From positions 3,410,001-3,474,000 of the forward strand of contig NZ_JACCAA010000001.1 in the NCBI RefSeq assembly GCF_013408415.1: a DNA stretch of 64,000 nt, given 5' to 3'. Source of the stretch: Nocardioides daedukensis. Lineage in GTDB: Bacteria; Actinomycetota; Actinomycetes; Propionibacteriales; Nocardioidaceae. Both the position numbers and the translations under genes were made by a program. Below are positions 16,875 to 24,326 of the stretch, piece after piece (the first letter of the stretch is position 1; each line of letters opens with the position of its first letter). The notes beneath the pieces were generated by a model. It had not been told where the DNA came from and did not search any database. It saw only the letters and a program-made list of their open reading frames with translations.

Positions 16875-18020
16875 GCCAGTCTCGGAGGTATTGCGGCGTG
16901 GGGGATCGAGCAGGTCCAAGTCAGGCCGGGTCTGGCCCACCGCGTCGAGCAGCTCGGCGGAGGTCAGTGGGCGGGGCGTCTCCACGACCGGTGTGGGGGC
17001 CTCGATGCGCTGGCCGTTGACGCCCAGGTCCTCGAGGCGACGGGCGGTGACGAACACGCGTGACTCCAGCGAGCCGACGGCGCGGTTGTAGTGCTCCACC
17101 GAGGCCTTTAGCGAGCGCCCGACCTTGTCGAAGTGATCGCCCAGCGTGCCCAGACGGGTGTAGAGGTCACGGGCCAGGTCGTGGATCGCCGTGGTCTGCT
17201 CCGCCAGCCGCTCCTGGGTCCAGCCGTGGGCGACTGTCTTGAGCAGCGCGATCAAGGTGGTCGGAGTGGCCAGCACGACACCGCGCTCGGCGGCACGCTC
17301 GAGCAGGTTCGGGTCGCCGTCGAGGGCGGCCGAGAGGAAGGACTCGCCGGGCAGGAAGAGCACGACGAACTCGGGGGAGCTGCCCAGCGCCTGCCAGTAG
17401 CGCTTGCCACCCAACGCGTCCACGTGGCTGCGCACCTGGCGGGCGTGGCGGTTGATGTGGGCGCGATGCTCGTCCGGGTCCTCAGCACCGGTGGCGTCGA
17501 GGAAGGCATCGAGCGGCACCTTGGAGTCCACCACCACGTTGCGGCCCCCGGAGAGGTGCACCACGAGATCGGGGCGCAGCACCGCGTCGTCGTACGTCGT
17601 GTGGTGCTGCTCGGTGAAGTCGCACCGGTCGACCAGCCCGGCCAGCTCCACGGCCCGACGCAGCTGCATCTCACCCCAACGGCCGCGGACCTGCGGCTTG
17701 CGCAGGGCAGTGGAGAGCGACGTCGTCTCGCGGCGCAGCCCCTCCGCGGAGTGCCGGACCTCGTCGACCTGCGCGCGCAACTGCCCCTGCCAGGTGGCGC
17801 GGTTGTGCTCGAGGTCGCGCATCTGCTCGGCGAGCCTGTCCAGGCCGTCCTTGATCACCGTGTCGTCGGCGACCCGGCGCTCCAGGGCGGCGATGGACTC
17901 GCGCGCCACGACCGGATCGCTGGGATGGCTCCGGACCCACAGCGCCGCGGCGAGCGCGCCGACCAGGGCCCCCAGGGCCAGACCGATGAGAAGCAGCAGG
18001 ATCTCCATGCCTTCGAGCAT
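16872..18020 (-). CDS. rmuC: DNA recombination protein RmuC
   Basis: This protein of about 382 aa has an N-terminal membrane helix (LLLLIGLALGALVGALAAALWV), a coiled-coil region (about 40-110), then the conserved RmuC domain: VRGRWGEMQLRRAVELAGL, RPDLVVHLSGGRNVVVDSKVPLDAF, FVVLFLPGESFLSAAL. The domain belongs to the PD-(D/E)XK nuclease-like group and limits recombination at inverted repeats in E. coli. The start is uncertain: TTG 18038, ATG 18020 and ATG 18008 are in frame, and none has a good ribosome site or -10. Confidence 0.9.
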   Translation of the reverse strand: MLEGMEILLLLIGLALGALVGALAAALWVRSHPSDPVVARESIAALERRVADDTVIKDGLDRLAEQMRDLEHNRATWQGQLRAQVDEVRHSAEGLRRETTSLSTALRKPQVRGRWGEMQLRRAVELAGLVDRCDFTEQHHTTYDDAVLRPDLVVHLSGGRNVVVDSKVPLDAFLDATGAEDPDEHRAHINRHARQVRSHVDALGGKRYWQALGSSPEFVVLFLPGESFLSAALDGDPNLLERAAERGVVLATPTTLIALLKTVAHGWTQERLAEQTTAIHDLARDLYTRLGTLGDHFDKVGRSLKASVEHYNRAVGSLESRVFVTARRLEDLGVNGQRIEAPTPVVETPRPLTSAELLDAVGQTRPDLDLLDPPRRNTSETG

Positions 18021-18067
18021 GGACCACGCCACCGACAATCGCGGTCAAGCCGTGCGGCAGAAGCCGG

Positions 18068-18871
18068 TCAGTCGCTCAGGTTGACGATGACGGGAGCGTG
18101 ATCGGACGGGCTGCCGAGTCCGTTGGCCTTGCCCAGTGCGGGGTCCCGCTCGTCGCGGTCGATGAAGGCTCCGGTGACCCGATCGGAGAAGGCCGGTGAG
18201 CCGATCACGAAGTCGATGCGCATGCCGCGGTTCCGCTCGAACCGCTGGCGGTAGTAGTCCCAGTAGGTGTAGCCCGCGTCGCCCGAGATGTGCGGCCGCA
18301 CCACATCGGCGTACCCGTCCTCGAGGAAGGCGTTGAACGCAGCCCGCTCGGGCACCGTCACGTGCGTGGAGTTCTTGAACTGGGCGATGTCGAAGACGTC
18401 CTCGTCCAGCGGCGCGATGTTCCAGTCGCCGACCAGGGCCGTCGGCTCGTCGCGCCACTGTTGCGCGGCAGTGCGCAGTCGACCCAGCCAGTCGAGCTTG
18501 TAGGCGTAGTGCGGGTCGTCGACCTTGCGGCCGTTCGGAACATAGAGCGACCAGATGCGTACGCCGCCGCAGACGGCTCCGATCGCCCGTGCCTCCGACA
18601 CCAACGGGTCCCCGAAGCCCGGCATCTCGGAGAAGCCCACCTGGACGTCCTCGATCCCGACGCGGCTGATCAGCGCGACACCGTTCCACTGGCTGAAGCC
18701 GGTCGCGGCGACCTCGTAGCCCATGGACTCGAGGCCCATCAGTGGCAGCTGGTCCACCTTGGCCTTGGTCTCCTGGACAGCGAGTACGTCGATGTCGTGG
18801 CGTTGCAGGAATGCCTCGACGCGGTCGATGCGGGAGCGAATGGAGTTCACATTCCAGGTGGCGATGCGCAT
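18068..18871 (-). CDS. xth: exodeoxyribonuclease III
   Basis: This 267-aa protein of the EEP fold has ATWNVNSIR (Asn7), QETK (Glu about 34), YVPNG, GDWNIAP (catalytic Asp/Asn pair) and the terminal SDHAPV with the active-site His. It acts as an AP endonuclease and 3'-5' exonuclease in base excision repair. The start at 18871 is supported by TAGGTT at leaderless spacing. It lies just downstream of the PH-domain gene. Confidence 0.95.
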   Translation of the reverse strand: MRIATWNVNSIRSRIDRVEAFLQRHDIDVLAVQETKAKVDQLPLMGLESMGYEVAATGFSQWNGVALISRVGIEDVQVGFSEMPGFGDPLVSEARAIGAVCGGVRIWSLYVPNGRKVDDPHYAYKLDWLGRLRTAAQQWRDEPTALVGDWNIAPLDEDVFDIAQFKNSTHVTVPERAAFNAFLEDGYADVVRPHISGDAGYTYWDYYRQRFERNRGMRIDFVIGSPAFSDRVTGAFIDRDERDPALGKANGLGSPSDHAPVIVNLSD

Positions 18872-18877
18872 GGGATG

Positions 18878-18883
18878 AACCTA
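18878..18883 (-). promoter_or_regulatory. putative -10 element for xth (TAGGTT)
   Basis: Reverse-strand TAGGTT lies 6 nt before ATG 18871 and overlaps the stop of the upstream PH-domain gene. Confidence 0.45.
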
Positions 18884-20353
18884 TGCGGCCAGGAACTCCT
18901 CGACGATGCCGGGCGTGGCGGCCCGGACGAAGGCGGTCGCGGCAGGGAGGGGAATGTCGCGGATGACCACCTGCTCGGCCCCCGCCGCCGTGGTGGCGAC
19001 CACGGTGGCCAGGCCCCGCCGTCGCTGGAAGAAGCTCTGGGCGACGACCCAGCCGATCACTCCGTCACGCTGGAGGATCGTGCGCGTGCGCGAGGTGATC
19101 CCGGAACCGGCGACCAGGTGGTCGGGAGTGAGGGCGTGGCCGAGGTGGGCATATTCCATCCGGCCGAGCAGGCACCCGACCGGGACCACGGCCACCGCGA
19201 CCGCGACGACCGGCCACCAGGGCCCGTCAAGCAGGACGACCAGTGCGACGACGGGCGCGATGACCGGTGAGAGGACGAGGACGTTGCGGACCATTGCTCG
19301 ACGTCGGGCCGATGGACCGTGCATCTCGAGTCCGACCTTGACGGGCGTCTCGTCCCCGAGGATGTCCGTCGCGATCTCGCGGACCACCGGTGTCGGCGCC
19401 TGCGGCAGCACGGCGTGCACGGAGTCCTCGAGGCCGGTGACGAGAGCATGCAGCTCACCGCCGTCGACGGTGCGGAGCAGGGCGGTCTCGCGCAGCCGTA
19501 CGCCGCGGACCCTGACCTCCTCGATCGTGGTTGATTGCGTGGTGAACAGCCCGCGGGTCAGGCGCAGGTTGCCGTCCTCGCGGAAGAGCCGCATGTCCCA
19601 CCACTGGATCAGATAGGCCACCATCGACAGCACGATCCACAACACCAGCCCGCCCGCGAGGGCGCCCAGGATGATCAGGGTGAGCGAGGTGGCGAGCACC
19701 CGCTCGAGCACGTCACCGTCCAGCTCGATCCTGATCTCACCGGCGAACTGCGAGGTCGCGCCCAGGAAGCCGAGTGCGATCGCAAGCCGGCCCAGGCTGA
19801 ACGGCGCGAAGCGCGCCCAGGCGGGCGTGAACGTGACCAGGTCGTTGACACCGCGAGCGGTCCCGATGGTCTCGGCGGGTGCTTCGCCGGCGGTATGACG
19901 ATCGGTCGGCGCGGTCCGGCCGGAGAGGAGTCGGGTGCGCAGCGCGGCCGCTTGGTCCACCGACAGTGCGTTCAGCTCGATCATCGTGTCGTCGACACCG
20001 GTGCCGACCTCCACCTTCTCCAGCTTCAGCAACCGGTGCAGGACGGTGGCCTCGAGGTCGACGCTGCGGATCCGGTCGAGCGGCGCCGTGAGCCGCAACT
20101 TGTTGACCAGGCCGGTGGTGACGACGAGCTGGTCGTCTGCGATGCGGAAGCGGGTGGTGAACCAAGGGATCACGCCGAGGACGATCGAGCCGAGCACGAT
20201 CAGTGGCGCGGCGATCAACGCCCACCTGGGCTGTTGGGTGCCGACACCGATCAGCGCGATGACTGCCGGGAACAGGAACTGGCGAAACGCCCCGATCGGA
20301 CCGATCACCATGACCTTGGCGTCCAGGCGCTGCCATCCGCCGGGTTCGCTCAC
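18881..20353 (-). CDS. YdbT-like membrane protein with bacterial PH domains
   Basis: This 490-aa protein has three bPH_2-type segments (TTRFRIADDQLVVTTGLVN; REDGNLRLTRGLFTTQ; GHALTPDHLVAGSGI) separated by pairs of membrane helices. The arrangement is that of YdbT of Bacillus. Its GTG start at 20353 overlaps the stop of the YdbS-like gene (GTGA). In Bacillus, YdbS and YdbT have been linked to resistance against an antimicrobial peptide. A longer frame extending to 20779 is read-through over the partner gene and was rejected. Confidence 0.88.
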   Translation of the reverse strand: MSEPGGWQRLDAKVMVIGPIGAFRQFLFPAVIALIGVGTQQPRWALIAAPLIVLGSIVLGVIPWFTTRFRIADDQLVVTTGLVNKLRLTAPLDRIRSVDLEATVLHRLLKLEKVEVGTGVDDTMIELNALSVDQAAALRTRLLSGRTAPTDRHTAGEAPAETIGTARGVNDLVTFTPAWARFAPFSLGRLAIALGFLGATSQFAGEIRIELDGDVLERVLATSLTLIILGALAGGLVLWIVLSMVAYLIQWWDMRLFREDGNLRLTRGLFTTQSTTIEEVRVRGVRLRETALLRTVDGGELHALVTGLEDSVHAVLPQAPTPVVREIATDILGDETPVKVGLEMHGPSARRRAMVRNVLVLSPVIAPVVALVVLLDGPWWPVVAVAVAVVPVGCLLGRMEYAHLGHALTPDHLVAGSGITSRTRTILQRDGVIGWVVAQSFFQRRRGLATVVATTAAGAEQVVIRDIPLPAATAFVRAATPGIVEEFLAA

Positions 20354-20865
20354 GTCGCGTCGCCCTGGTCCGCGGAGGTGATCTCGGTGAGCTCGGCGAC
20401 GACCCGGGTGGCGACGTCCTCGTCCAGCCCGATGATCTCGATGGCGCCGGCGGAGGAGGCCGTGGTGATGGTGACCGCGGAGAGCCCGAAGAGGCGCATC
20501 AGCGGTCCGCGGCGGGTGTCCACGGTCTGCACCCGGGACAGCGGTGCGATCCGCTGCTTCGTGCTCAACCATCCGGTCTGGGTGTAGACGGCCCCCGAGG
20601 TCACCTCCCAGCGGTGGGTGCGGAACTTGAGCCCGGGGATCCACAGCATCAGCACGAGGTCGCCGAGCACGAGGGCCACGAAGAGCGGCAGCAACCACCA
20701 CGGGTGTGGCACGAAGATCCAGAGCGCCACCAAGATCGCCATACCGATGACGAACTCGATCAGCTCCACGGTGCGCCACAGCTTGAGCTGGTTCGCCGAG
20801 ACCTGGTGGGCCGGCTCGCGAAGCAGTGCAATCCGCTCGTCGCCAGCCACCTGTGGGTCAGTCAT
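20350..20865 (-). CDS. YdbS-like PH-domain membrane protein
   Basis: This 171-aa protein has two adjacent membrane helices (about 35-75) followed by one bPH_2 domain (KFRTHRWEVTSGAVYTQTG through DTRRGPLMRLFGLSAVTITTAS). It is the usual partner of the multi-PH protein downstream and is coupled to it by a 4-bp overlap. ATG 20865 is chosen over 20883 because of the TAGGCT hexamer 7 nt upstream. Confidence 0.9.
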   Translation of the reverse strand: MTDPQVAGDERIALLREPAHQVSANQLKLWRTVELIEFVIGMAILVALWIFVPHPWWLLPLFVALVLGDLVLMLWIPGLKFRTHRWEVTSGAVYTQTGWLSTKQRIAPLSRVQTVDTRRGPLMRLFGLSAVTITTASSAGAIEIIGLDEDVATRVVAELTEITSADQGDAT

Positions 20866-20872
20866 GCCTGCG

Positions 20873-20878
20873 AGCCTA
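20873..20878 (-). promoter_or_regulatory. putative -10 element for the PH-domain operon (TAGGCT)
   Basis: Reverse-strand TAGGCT lies 7 nt before ATG 20865. It forms a divergent pair with the ychF promoter. Confidence 0.5.
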
Positions 20879-20935
20879 GTCACGCCCCGGCAGCCACCGT
20901 GGGTCGGTCGATTCGGGGCAGGTCGGGGCGCGCCG

Positions 20936-20941
20936 TAGACT
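20936..20941 (+). promoter_or_regulatory. putative -10 element for ychF (TAGACT)
   Basis: TAGACT lies 8 nt before GTG 20950, consistent with a leaderless ychF mRNA. Confidence 0.45.
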
Positions 20942-20949
20942 CACCGCCC

Positions 20950-22023
20950 GTGGCACTCACCATCGGAATCGTGGGACTTCCCAATGCGGGCAAGTCGACG
21001 CTCTTCAACGCACTGACCAAGAACGACGTCCTCGCGGCGAACTATCCGTTCGCGACCATCGAGCCGAACGTCGGTGTCGTCGGTGTGCCCGACGAGCGGC
21101 TGCCGCAGCTGGCCGAGATCTTTGGCTCGGAGAAGATCCTCCCCGCGACCGTGGAGTTCGTCGACATCGCCGGGATCGTGCGGGGCGCCTCGCAGGGTGA
21201 GGGCCTGGGCAACAAGTTCCTCTCCCACATCCGCGAGTCCTCGGCGATCTGCCAGGTGACCCGGGTGTTCCGTGACGAGGACGTCACCCACGTCGACGGC
21301 GAGGTGAACCCCGACAGCGACATCTCCACCATCCAGACCGAGCTGATCCTGGCCGACCTGGAGACCGTGGACCGGGCGATCACGCGACTCGAGAAGGAGT
21401 CGCGCAAGGTCAAGGACCTGGTCGCCAACCTGGAGGCCGCCCGCGAGGCCAAGGCTGCTCTCGAGGGCGGCACCCCGGTCATCGACACCACGATCGACCG
21501 GACGTTGCTCCGTGAGCTCTCGCTGCTCACGGCCAAGCCGTTCATCTACGTCTTCAACTGCGACGCCGAGGAGCTCGCCGACGAAGAGCTCAAGAACCGG
21601 ATGCGTAAGCTGATCGCCCCGTCGGAGGCGATCTTCCTGGACGCCAAGTTCGAGTCCGAGCTGATCGAGCTCGACGACGAAGAGGCTGTCGAGTTCCTCG
21701 CCGAGGCGGGCGTGACCGAGCCGGGACTGGAGGTGCTGGCCCGCGTCGGCTTCGACACCCTCGGCCTGCAGACCTACCTGACCGCCGGGCCCAAGGAGAC
21801 GCGTGCCTGGACGATCCCGAAGGGCGCCACCGCACCCGAGGCTGCCGGCGTGATCCACACCGACTTCCAGAAGGGCTTCATCAAGGCCGAGATCGTCTCC
21901 TTCGGCGACCTCCGCGCCGCCGGCACGATGGCCAAGGCCAAGGAAGCCGGCAAGGTCCGCATGGAGGGCAAGGACTATGTGATGGCCGACGGCGACGTGG
22001 TCGAGTTCCGGTTCTCGAACTAA
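20950..22023 (+). CDS. ychF: redox-regulated ATPase YchF
   Basis: This 357-aa protein of the Obg-like family has G1 GLPNAGKST, switch region [13 protein letters not shown]3 [19 protein letters not shown], an altered G4 (FNCDAEE) typical of the ATP-preferring YchF/OLA1 group, a central coiled coil and a C-terminal TGS domain ([14 protein letters not shown]). It binds the ribosome and has roles in translation and oxidative stress. The C-terminus is odd: it ends EFRFSN, whereas bacterial YchF proteins usually end with a FxFNV-type tail. Two sequences downstream (23394 and 24206) do encode EFRFNV plus a stop, as if the original end had been displaced. Confidence 0.96.
   Translation: MALTIGIVGLPNAGKSTLFNALTKNDVLAANYPFATIEPNVGVVGVPDERLPQLAEIFGSEKILPATVEFVDIAGIVRGASQGEGLGNKFLSHIRESSAICQVTRVFRDEDVTHVDGEVNPDSDISTIQTELILADLETVDRAITRLEKESRKVKDLVANLEAAREAKAALEGGTPVIDTTIDRTLLRELSLLTAKPFIYVFNCDAEELADEELKNRMRKLIAPSEAIFLDAKFESELIELDDEEAVEFLAEAGVTEPGLEVLARVGFDTLGLQTYLTAGPKETRAWTIPKGATAPEAAGVIHTDFQKGFIKAEIVSFGDLRAAGTMAKAKEAGKVRMEGKDYVMADGDVVEFRFSN
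21994..22023 (+). repeat. ychF 3' end, copy 1 of a three-copy direct repeat
   Basis: The last ten codons of ychF contain GAGTTCCGGTTC (22003-22014). A near-identical core recurs at 23409-23420 and 24212-24223. Copy 1 differs after the core (TCGAAC, Ser-Asn) from the other two (AACGT, Asn-Val). Confidence 0.7.
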
Positions 22024-22100
22024 ACCTTTGGCGTGTCAGCAGTGAAGCATCACGTGGACTTCTGACTCATCTTCGCATCGCGCGTCGACCTGGAGACCCG

Positions 22101-22106
22101 TACACT
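22101..22106 (+). promoter_or_regulatory. putative -10 element (TACACT) for the lipoprotein gene
   Basis: TACACT would start a transcript near 22114, leaving a leader of about 50 nt that includes the palindrome CCGCCGGCGG (22117-22126) before ATG 22163. Confidence 0.4.
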
Positions 22107-22162
22107 AGGACGGGTTCCGCCGGCGGCGGAGGTCGTCGTCGCGAGAGAATGGTCCGACCACA

Positions 22163-23329
22163 ATGAAGCGCGTCGCAGGGGCCTCGGTAGTACTCCTCTC
22201 GTCGCTCGCCCTCCTCACTGGATGCGGGAGCTCGGCAGACCTAGGCCCGATTCCGCAGCAACTGGGCGGCGCGTCGTATGCGCTGTACTTCAGCGCGCAG
22301 AGCGCAGACATCGATGGAGCGCATCACCGCGGGAGGCTGGTCCTTGTCGATGCAGATGGCTCAGTGTCTGTGTTGCCCACATGGGGGATGGATCATGGTC
22401 GACCCGTCTGGACCGACGAAGGCCTGTTCTTTAGTGATTTGAAGAACGACTATCGCCTTGATGAGACCCGGCTGACCACCATCGCGAGCCCGAAGACGGA
22501 CAGCCAGTACGCGATGCTCGCGACCTCGCCGTCGACTGTGTTGGGCCTCTATAATCTGGGGTTCTCAGATGCAGGTGGCTACACGAGCCAAGTGGTCGTC
22601 ACAACTGGCGACACCAGTACGCTCAGCGAGGTCGAAGGCGGCTACTACACCACTGCGAACTGTGAAGGCACGGTCTATGGCATCGGTTTGGCAACTGGGC
22701 CGTACTCGTCGACGGGCGACCCTGACACCGAGCCGGTGATGCTCAACCAGCTCACAGACACCGCTGACGGTGACGAGGAGAACGTGGGGCTGAGCGCGCA
22801 GGCCCGCGACAACGCGCTCCCCGCTAGCGCGCCGTGCCAGGGCGGGACGATCTTCTACATCTCCGATTCCATCAGCGGAGGGCTCGATTCTCCGGTCAGG
22901 CCGGTCATCTCGATGTGGGATATCGCTTCCGGGGAGTATCGCGAGGTTGCGATGGATGCTGGCCCGTTAACAGAGCGACTCATGCGCAGCGACGGCATCG
23001 GATACCCGCAGGTGAGTGCGGATTCGATTCGAGACGGACGGCTCCAATGGTTCGGTGTGAGCAACTCCATCATGTCCACCGATCTGGCGACAGGTCGGAC
23101 GGAGAAGCAGTTCGACGTAGCTGGGGTCACGGACGAAGTGCTCTCATCGCAGGCATCCTTTCAAGGCGATGAAGTCGTCGTGATGGTCGACAGCGACGGA
23201 TCCAATCCGTATGAGATCGTTCGATACCACCGTGATTCCGGAGTCGTGTTGTCGCGGACCGTCGTCAACTTTGCGCCGGAGGACCTCGCGGCGGGGCTGT
23301 TCCTTCGAGGATTCGCTGTCCGGCCGTAG
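22163..23329 (+). CDS. lipoprotein of unknown function inserted behind ychF
   Basis: This 388-aa protein has a signal peptide and lipobox LTGC (Cys about 21), so it is likely anchored outside the membrane. The body has repeated beta-strand segments with Asp/Gly turns (GRLVLVDADGSVSVLP, GDEVVVMVDSDGSNPYEIVRYH) and may be a beta-propeller-like sensor; no family is recognised. Codon use is less GC-biased than in flanking genes. It is the only complete gene between the ychF 3' end and the second copy of that end, so it looks like cargo of an inserted segment. Confidence 0.75.
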   Translation: MKRVAGASVVLLSSLALLTGCGSSADLGPIPQQLGGASYALYFSAQSADIDGAHHRGRLVLVDADGSVSVLPTWGMDHGRPVWTDEGLFFSDLKNDYRLDETRLTTIASPKTDSQYAMLATSPSTVLGLYNLGFSDAGGYTSQVVVTTGDTSTLSEVEGGYYTTANCEGTVYGIGLATGPYSSTGDPDTEPVMLNQLTDTADGDEENVGLSAQARDNALPASAPCQGGTIFYISDSISGGLDSPVRPVISMWDIASGEYREVAMDAGPLTERLMRSDGIGYPQVSADSIRDGRLQWFGVSNSIMSTDLATGRTEKQFDVAGVTDEVLSSQASFQGDEVVVMVDSDGSNPYEIVRYHRDSGVVLSRTVVNFAPEDLAAGLFLRGFAVRP

Positions 23330-23393
23330 GGTTCTTTCCGCCGCCGGATGTCTGCTCATTTATCGTGAAGACACGCCAGAGGTTGTTATCTGC

Positions 23394-23429
23394 GGCGACG
23401 TGGTGGTGGAGTTCCGCTTCAACGTGTAG
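23394..23429 (+). repeat. displaced ychF 3' end, copy 2
   Basis: This stretch encodes G-D-V-V-V-E-F-R-F-N-V then TAG, matching the conserved YchF C-terminus better than the linked ychF does. It shares 20 identical bases, GTGGAGTTCCGCTTCAACGT (23406-23425), with copy 3 at 24209-24228. The preceding about 60 bases do not resemble ychF, so only the terminal tail is duplicated. Confidence 0.7.
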
Positions 23430-23527
23430 TTGATTCTCGGCCTGACGGTTGACCGCCGAAACTGCTTACGCCGATTTGATCGCTGTCGCGGTGCTCGGCT
23501 CGTTGAGGGGTCTGGATCCGCTCCTAC

Positions 23528-23533
23528 TAGTCT
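23528..23533 (+). promoter_or_regulatory. putative -10 element (TAGTCT) for the SRPBCC gene
   Basis: TAGTCT lies 6 nt before ATG 23540, so this cargo gene appears to carry its own leaderless promoter. Confidence 0.45.
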
Positions 23534-23539
23534 CAGAGC

Positions 23540-24046
23540 ATGATCCAGAACGTTCATCAGCGATACATCCATGCGAGCGCTGAATCGGTCGGAGAGCTGC
23601 TGGACTCCTTGTCGACCAAGCAGGACCGGCTGTGGCCGCGTGGACAATGGCCGTCGATGAGACTGGACAGGCCACTCGGCATCGGCGCATCTGGAGGGCA
23701 CGGGCCCGTGCGTTATGTGGTGGACGCATATGAGCCAGGGCGATCCGTGAGGTTTCGATTCACTGGTCCATCGGGATTTCATGGCCATCATGCATTCACT
23801 GTTTCGGAAACCGCGGATGAGTCAGTTGTGTTGCTCAGGCATGAGTTATTTATGACTGTCACCGGGCTATCCAGAGCGACTTGGTCCCTCTTTTTTCGGC
23901 CGCTTCATGACGCTCTCATCGAGGAGAGCTTTGATCGCGCTGAGTCAGAGGTAGGCAATCCGCCGGAGGTTCCTGCCAAGCGCCCGCTATGGACGAAGAC
24001 TCTTCGGCTTGTGGCGTCATTGCCGAAAGCGAGCCCATTCGCATGA
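23540..24046 (+). CDS. SRPBCC-fold (polyketide-cyclase-like) protein
   Basis: This 168-aa soluble protein starts IQNVHQRYIHASAESVGELL and continues LDRPLGIGASGGHGPVRYVV, YEPGRSVRFRF and SETADESVVLLRHEL, a pattern of the START/SRPBCC helix-grip fold. Family members bind hydrophobic ligands; no catalytic residue can be assigned. GC content is clearly lower than around it (30 of 60 bases are G or C in 23821-23880). It is the only complete gene between copies 2 and 3 of the ychF tail. Confidence 0.75.
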   Translation: MIQNVHQRYIHASAESVGELLDSLSTKQDRLWPRGQWPSMRLDRPLGIGASGGHGPVRYVVDAYEPGRSVRFRFTGPSGFHGHHAFTVSETADESVVLLRHELFMTVTGLSRATWSLFFRPLHDALIEESFDRAESEVGNPPEVPAKRPLWTKTLRLVASLPKASPFA

Positions 24047-24205
24047 TCCATGCTGAGCACAGGTGCGGGCCAGGCCTCCGATGGCCCCATGGGGTTTCGC
24101 TCCGACGCTGACGTGGCAGCTTCGCTGGAGATCTCTGTGTTCGAGCCGGTCTCGGTGAATAATGCCAGGGTCCCGAGGTTGGCAAAGGTTGCTAGGTGCC
24201 GGAAC

Positions 24206-24232
24206 TCGGTGGAGTTCCGCTTCAACGTCTGA
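24206..24232 (+). repeat. displaced ychF 3' end, copy 3
   Basis: This encodes S-V-E-F-R-F-N-V then TGA, sharing 20 identical bases with copy 2. It is the outermost copy and therefore the best candidate for the original host ychF terminus if the segments were inserted by recombination at this site. About 95 bp of ordinary intergenic sequence follow before the ABC-F gene. Confidence 0.65.
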
Positions 24233-24314
24233 TCCCCAGCGCTTCAGAACCACTCCGTCTGCTTCGACAGCCTGATGGCCCCAGCCTCATTCCGCCTGGT
24301 CCCCTCGGCAATGA

Positions 24315-24320
24315 CAAGAT
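24315..24320 (+). promoter_or_regulatory. putative -10 element for the ABC-F gene (CAAGAT)
   Basis: CAAGAT lies 6 nt before ATG 24327. It agrees with the second A and last T of the consensus only. Confidence 0.3.
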
Positions 24321-24326
24321 TGGGCA

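Noticed and set aside
20614..20949. Extended start for YchF
   Set aside because: The P-loop of YchF starts right after GTG 20950. The extension covers the divergent promoter and the antisense of the YdbS-like gene.
23211..23429. 72-codon ORF ending in VVVEFRFNV
   Set aside because: It overlaps the lipoprotein gene in another frame. Only its tail is meaningful, as repeat copy 2.
24050..24232. 60-codon ORF ending in VEFRFNV
   Set aside because: Only the last few codons resemble YchF. Treated as a displaced 3' remnant, not a gene.
22003..24232. Simple partial duplication of ychF as the origin of the tail copies
   Set aside because: Not excluded, but duplication would be expected to carry more of ychF than about 10 codons and would not explain single foreign-looking genes between copies. 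Insertion at a site fits better.
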